Positions 23,698-30,834 of a stretch of DNA of 34,120 bases are shown here, piece after piece (position 1 is the first letter of the stretch; every line of letters starts with the position of its first letter). The stretch comes from JAVDCA01 sp035293985 (GTDB lineage Bacteria; Pseudomonadota; Alphaproteobacteria; Rhizobiales; Xanthobacteraceae), in the NCBI GenBank assembly GCA_035293985.1, contig DATGLS010000034.1, forward strand, positions 1 to 34,120. Reading direction: 5' to 3'. A program made the position numbers and the translations under genes. Below the pieces are notes generated by a model that was not told the DNA's origin, made no database searches, and saw only the letters and a list, made by a program, of their open reading frames with translations.

Positions 23698-23706
23698 GAG
23701 GGCGTC

Positions 23707-24984
23707 GTGAATAGAAACTTCGTCTATGTGATGATCGGCCTCGTGCTCGGGGTCTGCTTCGGCCTTGCGGCCTTCTATTCGTTCCCCGACAAGGGCACCG
23801 CGGCCGAGATCGCCAAATACATGTCGCTGGTCAGCACCGTCTTTCTGCGGCTGATCAAGATGATCATCGGTCCGCTGGTGTTCTCGACCCTGATCGTCGG
23901 CATCGGCCACATGGGCGACGCCGCGACGGTCGGCCGGGTCGGCGCAAAGACCATGGGCTGGTTCATCTGCGCCTCGATCGTCTCGCTTCTGCTCGGCCTC
24001 GTGATGGTGAACCTGCTGGCGCCGGGCGTCGGCATCCAGATCGCCGACCAGCACCAGACGACGGCGAACATCTCGACCTCGGCCTTCAGCATCGAGAACT
24101 TCGTCGAGCACATCGTGCCGACCTCGATCTTCAAGTCGCTCGCCGACGGCGAGATCCTGCAGATCGTCGTGTTCTCGCTGTTCGCCGGCGTCGCGCTGGT
24201 GGCGCTGGGCGAGCGCGGCCACCCGTTGCTCGAGTTCGCCGACAACGTCTCGCACGTGATGCTGGTCATCACCGGGTACGTGATGAAGCTCGCGCCGATC
24301 GCGGTGTGCGCCTCGATAGCCTCGGTCATCACCAAGTCGGGCCCCGGCATCCTGCTCAACTTCGCCAAATTCCTCGGCGGCTTCTACCTGACGCTGCTGG
24401 TGCTGTGGGTGATCCTGATCGCGGTCGGCTTCATCGTCATCGGCGGGCGCATGCCCGAGCTGGTGCGGCGCATGTACGAGCCGTTCCTGCTCGCCTTCTC
24501 GACCGCGAGCTCGGAAGCGAGCTATCCGAAGATCCTCGAGCAGCTCGAGCGGTTCGGGGTATCGAAGAAGATCGCGAGCTTCGTGCTGCCGCTCGGCTAC
24601 TCGTTCAACCTCGACGGCACCATGGCGTACTGCACCTTCGCGAGCATCTTCATCGCCCAGGCCTATGGCATCGACATGCCGTGGTCGACGCAGCTCGCCA
24701 TGGCGGCGGTGCTGATGCTCACGTCGAAGGGCGTCGCCGGCGTGCCGCGCGCGTCGCTCGTCGTGATCCTGGCGACGTTGAAGCAGTTCAACATCCCGGA
24801 GGCGGGGTTGCTGCTGATTCTCGGCATCGACCAGTTCCTCGACATGGGCCGCAGCGCCACCAACGTGATCGGCAACTCGCTCGCCGCCTCCGCGGTGGCG
24901 AAGTTCGAGCACGAGTTCGGCCCGGCGACGGATCAGGTGCCGGCGGCGGCGCCGGTCATCGAGCCGAAGCCGGTCGTCGCCTGA
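23707..24984 (+). CDS. Dicarboxylate/amino acid:cation symporter (DAACS; DctA/GltP-like)
   Basis: A 425-residue secondary transporter with about eight membrane helices and two re-entrant hairpins. The HP1 serine-rich loop is 'FSTASSEASYPKILEQLERFGV', close to the DctA form, TM7 carries NLDGT and TM8 DMGRSATNVIGNS, which hold substrate and sodium or protons in this family. It imports C4-dicarboxylates, glutamate or aspartate; which one cannot be decided here. The GTG at 23707 is well placed after CAGGAGGG. Following it by 76 bases is a periplasmic binding protein gene, an unusual partner for a DAACS transporter. Confidence 0.93.
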   Translation: MNRNFVYVMIGLVLGVCFGLAAFYSFPDKGTAAEIAKYMSLVSTVFLRLIKMIIGPLVFSTLIVGIGHMGDAATVGRVGAKTMGWFICASIVSLLLGLVMVNLLAPGVGIQIADQHQTTANISTSAFSIENFVEHIVPTSIFKSLADGEILQIVVFSLFAGVALVALGERGHPLLEFADNVSHVMLVITGYVMKLAPIAVCASIASVITKSGPGILLNFAKFLGGFYLTLLVLWVILIAVGFIVIGGRMPELVRRMYEPFLLAFSTASSEASYPKILEQLERFGVSKKIASFVLPLGYSFNLDGTMAYCTFASIFIAQAYGIDMPWSTQLAMAAVLMLTSKGVAGVPRASLVVILATLKQFNIPEAGLLLILGIDQFLDMGRSATNVIGNSLAASAVAKFEHEFGPATDQVPAAAPVIEPKPVVA

Positions 24985-25000
24985 TCGTCGCGTGAGGCCT

Positions 25001-25024
25001 GCCGGACGCGTTCGCGCGTCCGGC
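25001..25024. terminator. TTCG-loop intercistronic hairpin
   Basis: GCCGGACGCG (25001-25010), loop TTCG, CGCGTCCGGC (25015-25024): a perfect 10-bp GC-rich stem with an extra-stable UUCG loop, 16 bases after the symporter stop and 36 before the binding-protein start. No T-run follows, so it more likely protects or partially terminates the upstream message than ends it fully. Confidence 0.7.
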
Positions 25025-25060
25025 TTCGGGCGGCGATCGACGAGATTAGGGGAGGGTGGT

Positions 25061-26023
25061 GTGAACAGGACTATTGCGCTCGCATTTGCGGTCGCCGTGG
25101 GCGGTCTCGCGTTTGTCGGCCTCGGCGCGCGAGCCGAGGACCTCAACGGCGGCGCCGACCTCACGGCGCCGCCGCCGGCGACCGAGGCGAACACGCCGGA
25201 GACGCTCACCGGCACGCTCAAGAAGGTGCACGACACCGGCGTCATCACGATCGGCTATCGCGAGGCGTCGTTCCCGTTCTCGTTCGTGCGGCCGGGCGCG
25301 ACCGAGCCGATGGGCTACTCGATCGATCTCTGCCACGGCGTGGTCGACGAGATCGCGCGCGAGCTCAACGGCGCCGAGCTGCGCGTCGCGTACGTGCCGG
25401 TGACGTCGGACACCCGCATCGATGCGGTGAAATCCGGCAAGGCCGACCTCGAATGCGGCTCGACCACCAGCAATACCGAACGGCAGAAGAGCGTCGCCTT
25501 CTCGCCGATCGTCTACGTGGCCGGCACCAAGCTACTGGTGAAACGCGGCGCCGGCATCCGCTCCTATCGCGATCTGCGTGGGAAGACGTTGGTCGTGACG
25601 TCCGGCACGACCAACGAGGCGGCGATGAAGGCCCTCAACGACAAGTACAAGCTCGGCATCACCATCGTTTCGGCGCGCGACCACGACGAGAGCTACACGA
25701 TGCTCGCCGGCGGCAAGGCCGACGCGTTCGCGACCGACGACGTGCTGCTCTACGGCTTCATCGCCGAGAAGAAGGCGGAAGCCACCATGCAGGTGGTGGG
25801 CGATTTCATCACCTATGAGCCTTACGGCCTCATGTTCCGCCGCGACGATCCGCAGATGGCGGCGGCCGTGACGCGGGCGCTCACCGAGATGGCGCACCGG
25901 CACGCTTTGGCCGACACCTATGCGCGCTGGTTCCTGCAGCATACGCCGACCGGCGAGCTGCTCAATCTGCCGATGAGCGTGCAGCTCACCGAGGTGTTTC
26001 GCGGCATGGGCGAGGAGGACTGA
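25061..26023 (+). CDS. Amino-acid-type periplasmic substrate-binding protein (SBP family 3)
   Basis: A 320-residue exported binding protein. The start is the GTG at 25061, eight or so bases after GGGGAGGG, giving the signal peptide 'VNRTIALAFAVAVGG' with cleavage near ARAED. The mature protein has family-3 motifs: 'TGVITIGYREASFPFSF', GYSIDLCHGVVDEI, 'DTRIDAVKSGKADLECGSTT' and a GKTLVVTSGTTNE hinge strand, resembling GltI-type glutamate/aspartate binders. No ABC permease or ATPase lies beside it; its neighbour is the DAACS symporter upstream, so it may be an orphan binding protein serving a distant ABC system or act with that symporter. Confidence 0.9.
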   Translation: MNRTIALAFAVAVGGLAFVGLGARAEDLNGGADLTAPPPATEANTPETLTGTLKKVHDTGVITIGYREASFPFSFVRPGATEPMGYSIDLCHGVVDEIARELNGAELRVAYVPVTSDTRIDAVKSGKADLECGSTTSNTERQKSVAFSPIVYVAGTKLLVKRGAGIRSYRDLRGKTLVVTSGTTNEAAMKALNDKYKLGITIVSARDHDESYTMLAGGKADAFATDDVLLYGFIAEKKAEATMQVVGDFITYEPYGLMFRRDDPQMAAAVTRALTEMAHRHALADTYARWFLQHTPTGELLNLPMSVQLTEVFRGMGEED

Positions 26024-26103
26024 CGTCCGCGTTCGCGGCTCTTACGCCCTCTCTCCCCCTCAAGGAAGAAGGCGCGCTGGCAGGGTGCCCGCCTCACATC
26101 CGA

Positions 26104-26244
26104 TCACCTGCGCCACCTCGCGGTGATCCTCTCATCGTTCATGCTCAGCACCATCATGGGATCCGCGATCTTTTCCGACGCGATTTCCTGGTCGAGCGGC
26201 AGCACTGCGGTGCCGAGGGCGAAGAACTCGAGGATCACCCGCAT
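26104..26244 (-). CDS. Possible small ORF or gene remnant
   Basis: A 46-codon reading frame (MRVILEFFALGTAVLPLDQE then IASEKIADPMMVLSMNDERI) with protein-like composition and host-like codon use; no ribosome-binding site is visible, and the frame stays open further upstream. It may be a small protein, or the end of a decayed gene. I do not recognise it. The whole 26024-26465 gap has no other gene candidate; it ends in the hairpin at 26425-26456. Confidence 0.3.
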   Translation of the reverse strand: MRVILEFFALGTAVLPLDQEIASEKIADPMMVLSMNDERITARWRR

Positions 26245-26424
26245 GCACGTCGACGACGATGGCGGCGCCCGATATCGCGCACAAGTCGACGCGCGCGAAA
26301 ATCGCCGATTTCGCGAATGATGCATCAAAACAGTCGTCTACCAATGTCGAAGGTCGCGCGAACTCGGCCACGACCCGACCGGACCCCTCACATGTCGGCC
26401 GCGGCGCATCAATGCGGCGGTCGC

Positions 26425-26456
26425 GCGGGATGGCCTGGCGGGGCCGGCCATCCCGC
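26425..26456 (-). terminator. Hairpin repeat after the phosphoesterase gene
   Basis: GCGGGATGGCC (26425-26435) pairs perfectly with GGCCATCCCGC (26446-26456) across a ten-base loop. It sits ten bases past the stop of the minus-strand phosphoesterase gene. There is no T-run, and it is related to repeats at 13641 and 20637, so it is a dispersed repeat that may act as a message end. Confidence 0.6.
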
Positions 26457-26465
26457 ATCCTCATG

Positions 26466-27992
26466 TCACGGGCGCACGCCGCGCTTGGGACGCTTCGCAG
26501 ATTTGCGCAGCTCGGCGATGCGGGCCGGGCTGATGTCGGGCGACGCGATGGTGTCCTCGGTCGAGAGCTTGTCGGCGACCTTCGGGTCGCCCTTCGAGGC
26601 GAAGAAGTGCTCGAGGTGCTTGGCGTTCTGCGTGCGGACAAATCGCGCCGCGTGCTCCTGGTCGTGGATGTCGCGGGTGCGCAGCGTGTTGCGGTCCGCC
26701 GGATGCGGATCGAGGTGGACCGAGCCGTCGAGCAATTCGCGCTGCATCATGTCGAGCGGCTTCGGCTGCACCGGCACCGAGAGGTCGGGCACATTCGTGC
26801 GCCAGGTGCGCTTGCCGTCGTCGACCAGATATTGCGCGGTCAGCTTGTTCGACTGGCCGTCGCGCTTGGTGAGGAAGCCGCCGGGCAGCTTGAAGGCGTC
26901 GATGACGGAGCCCGGAATGGTCGCGTGGCTGTAGACGGTGGAGTCGACGCCGGGCTCGAACCAGGGCGAGACCAGGATCGCGGGGACGCGCAGGCCGATG
27001 CGCTCGAAGTCGAACGGGACGAGGAAGGTCTCGTCCATGCGCCCCGCAATGCCGTCCGGCGAGACCGTCGCGGGCGGCGCCACGTGATCGTAGTAGCCGC
27101 CATGCTCGTCGAACACGATGATCAGCAGCGTCTTCTTCCATACGTCCGGCCGCGCGCGCAGCGCCCCGTAGACGTCGGCGACGAGCTTCTCGGCCGGCCG
27201 CACATCGGCCGGCGCGTGCATGCTGTTGACCGGCGCCTTTATGAAGGCCGGGGTGATGAACGAATAGGTCGCGAGCTTGTCGCCCGATACATCGCTGACG
27301 AAATTGTTCTCGAACAAGACGTGGTTCGTCTCATCCTTGTCCAGATAGGGATAGAGCTCGAGGATGTCGTCCTGGTCGTGCGAGTAGCTGCGCCAGGTGC
27401 GCGGCGTCGCCGATTTCGCCGTCGCGTTGAGACGGTCGTACAGCGTCTTGCAGGTGAATTTCGGCTTCCAGTTCGCATTGTAGGTATAGCCCTGCGAGGT
27501 CGCGGCGTGGACGAAGGCCCGGTTGGGCATCGTCGGTCCGGGCACGTCGGCGAACCAGCGGTCGCACAGCACGAAGCTCTGGGCGAGGGTCGACAGCACG
27601 GGAAGCTGAATCGGATCGAAACAGTTCAACACCTGCTGCAGCTCGCTGGTCGTGGGCGCGCGCTTGAGGTCATAGGCGAGCGAGGTCCTGAACGAGGCGA
27701 CGAACCCATCGAGCGCCGGTGGTTTTGCGGCGACATCGGCCGTCGGCTTGGTCACGCCGAATAGCTGCATATTGACCTCTTTAAGGCTGTGCGACGGACC
27801 CTGACCGATCGCCGTATAGTCGCCGCCCTTGCGCGTCGTGAAGGCGGTCGTCGATTTGTCGCCGGGCTTGAGGTAATTGACCCCGGGTCCGTTCTGCAGG
27901 CCGTCGCCGATGCCCAGATAGCCGAACAGGTGATCGAACGACCGGTTCTCGAGCATGAGCACGACGATGTGATCGAACAACAGCTTCGCCAT
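26466..27992 (-). CDS. Phospholipase C/acid phosphatase (AcpA)-type phosphoesterase without signal peptide
   Basis: A 508-residue enzyme of the phosphoesterase family (PF04185) that includes bacterial phospholipase C and AcpA. The first metal motif is MLENRSFDH (13-21) and the second VFDEHGGYYDH (293-303), with PGPTMPNRAFVHAATSQG around 151-168; these match the alkaline-phosphatase-like catalytic core. Family members are normally exported by Tat, but here the core starts at residue 8 (MAKLLFDHIVVLMLENRS) with no leader. The ATG at 27992 is preceded by AAAGGGGAT, and no upstream twin-arginine sequence fits. It may therefore act in the cytoplasm or leave by another route. It follows a methyltransferase gene on the same strand with a 112-base gap. 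Confidence 0.9.
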   Translation of the reverse strand: MAKLLFDHIVVLMLENRSFDHLFGYLGIGDGLQNGPGVNYLKPGDKSTTAFTTRKGGDYTAIGQGPSHSLKEVNMQLFGVTKPTADVAAKPPALDGFVASFRTSLAYDLKRAPTTSELQQVLNCFDPIQLPVLSTLAQSFVLCDRWFADVPGPTMPNRAFVHAATSQGYTYNANWKPKFTCKTLYDRLNATAKSATPRTWRSYSHDQDDILELYPYLDKDETNHVLFENNFVSDVSGDKLATYSFITPAFIKAPVNSMHAPADVRPAEKLVADVYGALRARPDVWKKTLLIIVFDEHGGYYDHVAPPATVSPDGIAGRMDETFLVPFDFERIGLRVPAILVSPWFEPGVDSTVYSHATIPGSVIDAFKLPGGFLTKRDGQSNKLTAQYLVDDGKRTWRTNVPDLSVPVQPKPLDMMQRELLDGSVHLDPHPADRNTLRTRDIHDQEHAARFVRTQNAKHLEHFFASKGDPKVADKLSTEDTIASPDISPARIAELRKSAKRPKRGVRP

Positions 27993-28104
27993 AGAAATCC
28001 CCTTTGTGCGATGTCACGGCGCCGCCATTCAAAAATAAGATGGCCGAGCGGCGTCGAGCGTGGCCAACGGCGATGCTATTAACAGTTGCGTGGCTTGGCA
28101 AGGT

Positions 28105-29115
28105 TCACGCCGCGTGCGGGCGCAGCAGCACCTGATCGCTGAGCCAGGCGTTCTCCGACCGCTCGATCAGAAAGCCAGCGCGCGCCGCAAGCGGCGCCAA
28201 TCCGGCGAGGCCGCGCGGCACCAGGCGAAAGCCGGTCTGCGCGATCATGCGCCGACGCACTTCGTCGGGGCGCGTGACGGAGCCGGCGACCAGGCGCACG
28301 CCGGAGCCGCCGGCGCGCAGCGCGACGAGGTTGGCGACGATCGCATCGTCGTCGCCATACTCGAACAACGCGCCCTCGGAGGACGCTGCCACGATCGCAC
28401 CCGCGGAGGTGAGCGTGTGGACGAGCTCGGCGAGCGGCGCGGTCGCGTTCCAGTCGTAGGGCGCGAGCCGCCACGCGATGTCGCGGCCGTGCAGCGGCTG
28501 GCCCGGCGCCGACAATGTCTTGAGCGCGTTGCCGCCGAAGAAAGGCCCGTCCGGATCGGAATCGAGCACATGCACGCTGACGCGGCGCGCCAGCAGCTCG
28601 GAATGGTCGCGCGCGAGCAGAATCAGCGCATTGAGGCTGTCGAGCGCGGGACCACCGCCGATGTTGACGAGGTCGAGCGGTGCGCCTGCGTCGGCGCGCA
28701 GGTGCTCGACCAGCCCTTCGGCGAGGAGCCGCGCGACCTGCTGCATGCGCAATCGCAACAGGCCGACATGCGGCGAGCCGGCGACGCGGCGGTCCATCGG
28801 GCTGTCGAAGGGCGGTACGAGATTGTCGGGGCCGAGCTTCATCACATAGGTGCTGATCCCGTCGAGGAAGCCGCCCTGCGGCGCGAACACGGCGCGCACG
28901 AGGCGCGACTGCCGCGCCGCCCGGCGCAGCAGCATGCGCATGATGAATTGCGGAATGAACCGGCGGCTGCGCTCGTCGGCGACGAAGGCGTCATACAGTG
29001 CGCGCGCCGCCGCCGGGTCGGCAGGCACGGCGAAGCGAGGCTCGGTGAGGTCGATCACCGGAAGCTCGTAGCCCTCGCGCGTCCTCGCGGTCAGCATGCG
29101 GTCTCGTCTCATCAA
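28105..29115 (-). CDS. SAM-dependent methyltransferase-like protein
   Basis: A 336-residue protein with a likely class I methyltransferase core. The SAM-binding loop is LDLVNIGGGPALDSLNAL (about 147-164), followed by an acidic strand end (VSVHVLDSDPDGPFF). A helical N-terminal region of about 140 residues (FIPQFIMRMLLRRAARQ...) is extra to the core. The GxGxG loop appears as IGGGPAL, typical of the fold. Substrate unknown. The start is uncertain: ATG 29115 gives MMRRDRMLTARTREG, and the Met at residue 7 is an alternative. It lies nine bases after the VOC gene stop, so the two are an operon. Confidence 0.7.
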   Translation of the reverse strand: MMRRDRMLTARTREGYELPVIDLTEPRFAVPADPAAARALYDAFVADERSRRFIPQFIMRMLLRRAARQSRLVRAVFAPQGGFLDGISTYVMKLGPDNLVPPFDSPMDRRVAGSPHVGLLRLRMQQVARLLAEGLVEHLRADAGAPLDLVNIGGGPALDSLNALILLARDHSELLARRVSVHVLDSDPDGPFFGGNALKTLSAPGQPLHGRDIAWRLAPYDWNATAPLAELVHTLTSAGAIVAASSEGALFEYGDDDAIVANLVALRAGGSGVRLVAGSVTRPDEVRRRMIAQTGFRLVPRGLAGLAPLAARAGFLIERSENAWLSDQVLLRPHAA

Positions 29116-29124
29116 TTTCGGTGG

Positions 29125-29595
29125 TCAACCCGCCGCATCCTCGAGCGCCTGGATGTCCGGTTTGGCCATCTTCATCATCGCGGCGAAGACGCGCGCGGCG
29201 CGGACCGGCTCGCCGGTCAACAGATCGGGCAGCCCCGCATAATTGATTTGCCATGACAAGCCGAAGCGGTCCTTGAGCCAGCCGCACACATTATAGCTGC
29301 CGCCGTCGCCGAGCGCCGCCCATAGCCGATCGATGTCGGCCTGCTCGGTACAGTCGACGTAGAGCGAGAAGGCTTCGCTCAGCCGGTGGTGCGGGCCACC
29401 ATTGAGCGCGATGATGGGACGACCTTCCAGCTCGAAATAAACCACCATCACGCCGCCCTTCGGGCCCGGACCGGCCTCGCCGTAGCGCGCGACCTGGGTA
29501 ATGCGCGAATTGGCGAACAGCGAGACGTAGAACTTGGCGGCATCCTCCGCCTGGGTGTCGTACCAGAGGAACGGCGTGATGTTCGTGATGGCCAT
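29125..29595 (-). CDS. VOC family protein (PhnB/3-demethylubiquinone methyltransferase-like domain)
   Basis: A 156-residue protein of the glyoxalase/VOC superfamily, PF06983 type: 'ITPFLWYDTQAEDAAKFYVSLF', then 'GVMVVYFELEGRPIIALNGG' and 'YNVCGWLKDRFGLSWQINY' are the standard blocks. Despite the database name, most such proteins have no proven methyltransferase activity; related PhnB proteins are of unknown role. AAAGGAG lies before the ATG at 29595, chosen over the long upstream extension, which runs into a tandem repeat. It heads an operon with the methyltransferase. Confidence 0.9.
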   Translation of the reverse strand: MAITNITPFLWYDTQAEDAAKFYVSLFANSRITQVARYGEAGPGPKGGVMVVYFELEGRPIIALNGGPHHRLSEAFSLYVDCTEQADIDRLWAALGDGGSYNVCGWLKDRFGLSWQINYAGLPDLLTGEPVRAARVFAAMMKMAKPDIQALEDAAG

Positions 29596-29691
29596 GAATC
29601 GGCGCTCCTTTCGGGTTGCTCTGCGGCAAGGACGCCGGCGACGGGCGCGTCCCGACAGGGCGGAAAAATTTTGTCGGCAGTCGGGCGGCCC

Positions 29692-29764
29692 GAATGGATA
29701 TTTGAATGGATATTTTGAATGGACATTTGAATGGACATTTGAACAGACATTTGAATGGACATGA
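29692..29764. repeat. 12-bp tandem repeat array, six units
   Basis: Units of GAATGGAYATTT: 29692-29703, 29704-29716 (one extra T), 29717-29728, 29729-29740, 29741-29752 (GAACAGACATTT) and 29753-29764 (last two bases changed). It begins in the gap between the divergent VOC and ArsC-like genes and runs to the ArsC-like frame. It is A/T-rich against its surroundings and looks like a variable-number repeat. Confidence 0.85.
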
Positions 29765-29790
29765 CCCGACGGAGCACCGAGACTGACCGC

Positions 29791-30153
29791 ATGAAACCGG
29801 TCACCATCTACGGCATCAAGAATTGCGACACCATGAAGAAGGCGCGCGCCTGGCTCGACCAGCACGGCGTCGCGTACGTCTTTCACGACTACAAGGCCGC
29901 CGGGATCGAGCCCGCGCGCCTCGAAGGCTGGGCCAAGACGGTCGGCTGGGAGACCTTGCTCAACCGGGCCGGGACCACGTTTCGCGCGCTGCCCGAGAAG
30001 GACAAGGATGCGCTCGGCGAGAAGAAGGCGATCGCGCTCATGTTGGCACAGCCCTCCATCATCAAGCGTCCGGTGCTCGAGATCGGCGGCAAGCTGATGG
30101 TCGGGTTCAAGCCGGAGCAGTACGCCATGGCGTTCGCGGCGCCCCGCCGGTAG
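29791..30153 (+). CDS. ArsC/Spx/YffB family thioredoxin-fold protein
   Basis: A 120-residue protein of the ArsC-like family. It opens VTIYGIKNCDTMKKARAWL, where the single Cys replaces the CxxC of thioredoxins, as in YffB. It continues with 'HDYKAAGIEPARLEGWAKTVG', 'LNRAGTTFRALPEKDKDAL', and 'IKRPVLEIGGKLMVGFKPEQY', which contains the Arg and cis-Pro typical of the fold. Arsenate reduction cannot be assumed; YffB-type proteins are related to glutathione-linked reductases. Possible ATGs lie at 29755, 29761 and 29791; the last gives the family-standard N-terminus, but none has a clear ribosome-binding site and the first two lie in the tandem repeat. Confidence 0.85.
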   Translation: MKPVTIYGIKNCDTMKKARAWLDQHGVAYVFHDYKAAGIEPARLEGWAKTVGWETLLNRAGTTFRALPEKDKDALGEKKAIALMLAQPSIIKRPVLEIGGKLMVGFKPEQYAMAFAAPRR

Positions 30154-30181
30154 AACGGCCGTCGCATCCGGAGTGCCCGTC

Positions 30182-30832
30182 ATGGAAATCGTCCTCCCGC
30201 CGCCGGCCTCGATCGGCCTGTTCGCCATTGCGGCGCTCGCGCTGCTGCTGATACCCGGCCCGGCCGTGCTCTACATCGTGTCCCGCTCGCTCGCGCAGGG
30301 GCGGGTTGCGGGCTTCGTTTCCAATCTCGGGATTCATTGCGGCACCATGGTGCACGTGATCGCGGCGAGCCTCGGCCTCTCGGCGCTGCTGATGACCTCG
30401 GCGCTCGCCTTCGCGGCGGTGAAATATCTCGGCGCCGCCTACCTGATCTGGCTCGGGCTGCGCCGCATCCTCGGCCCGGACGCCGCCCCCGATGCGAGCG
30501 GCAGCGCGGCCCGCCGCAGCTATCTCGAGCTCGTGCGCGACGGCTTCATCGTCAACCTGCTCAATCCGAAGACGGCGCTCTTTTTTCTCGCCTTTCTGCC
30601 GCAATTCGCCGATGTGAGCCGCGGGCATGTGGCGACGCAGATCGCCTTCCTGGGTCTCGTGTTCGTCGCGATCGGCCTCGTGACCGACAGCTGCTATGCC
30701 TTCGTGGCGGGCGCCGCCGGCGACTGGATCAAGCGCAAGCAGGGCCCATTGCGGTTCGAGCGTTACGTCACCGGCGTGGTGATGATCGGCCTCGGCTTGA
30801 CGGCGGCGTTTGCGGGCAACGGCAAGAAGTAG
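30182..30832 (+). CDS. LysE family amino acid exporter
   Basis: A 216-residue inner-membrane exporter of the LysE/RhtB family with about six hydrophobic helices. The conserved 'LLIPGPAVLYIVSRSLAQG' N-terminal motif and the central 'GFIVNLLNPKTALFFLAFLPQF' block are both clear. Substrates are amino acids such as threonine, homoserine or lysine; specificity is not visible. GGAG precedes the ATG at 30182 by eight bases; a GTG nine bases upstream is a weaker choice. It lies 28 bases after the ArsC-like gene and may share its transcript. Its stop is only two bases from that of the convergent monooxygenase gene. Confidence 0.93.
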   Translation: MEIVLPPPASIGLFAIAALALLLIPGPAVLYIVSRSLAQGRVAGFVSNLGIHCGTMVHVIAASLGLSALLMTSALAFAAVKYLGAAYLIWLGLRRILGPDAAPDASGSAARRSYLELVRDGFIVNLLNPKTALFFLAFLPQFADVSRGHVATQIAFLGLVFVAIGLVTDSCYAFVAGAAGDWIKRKQGPLRFERYVTGVVMIGLGLTAAFAGNGKK

Positions 30833-30834
30833 CA

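Noticed and set aside
23686..25248. Long minus-strand frame opposite the symporter
   Set aside because: Composition (Asp/His/Arg-rich) and lack of motifs mark it as antisense to a real transporter.
26259..27764. Long plus-strand frame opposite the phosphoesterase
   Set aside because: No recognisable domain; the minus strand has intact phosphoesterase motifs.
28060..29256. Plus-strand frame opposite the methyltransferase
   Set aside because: Low-complexity shadow; the minus strand has a SAM-binding loop and operon spacing.
29692..29764. CRISPR-like array
   Set aside because: Units are 12 bp and contiguous with no spacers; it is a simple tandem repeat.
29791..30153. Arsenate resistance operon
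   Set aside because: The ArsC-like protein is of the YffB type and no arsR, arsB or acr3 gene lies nearby.
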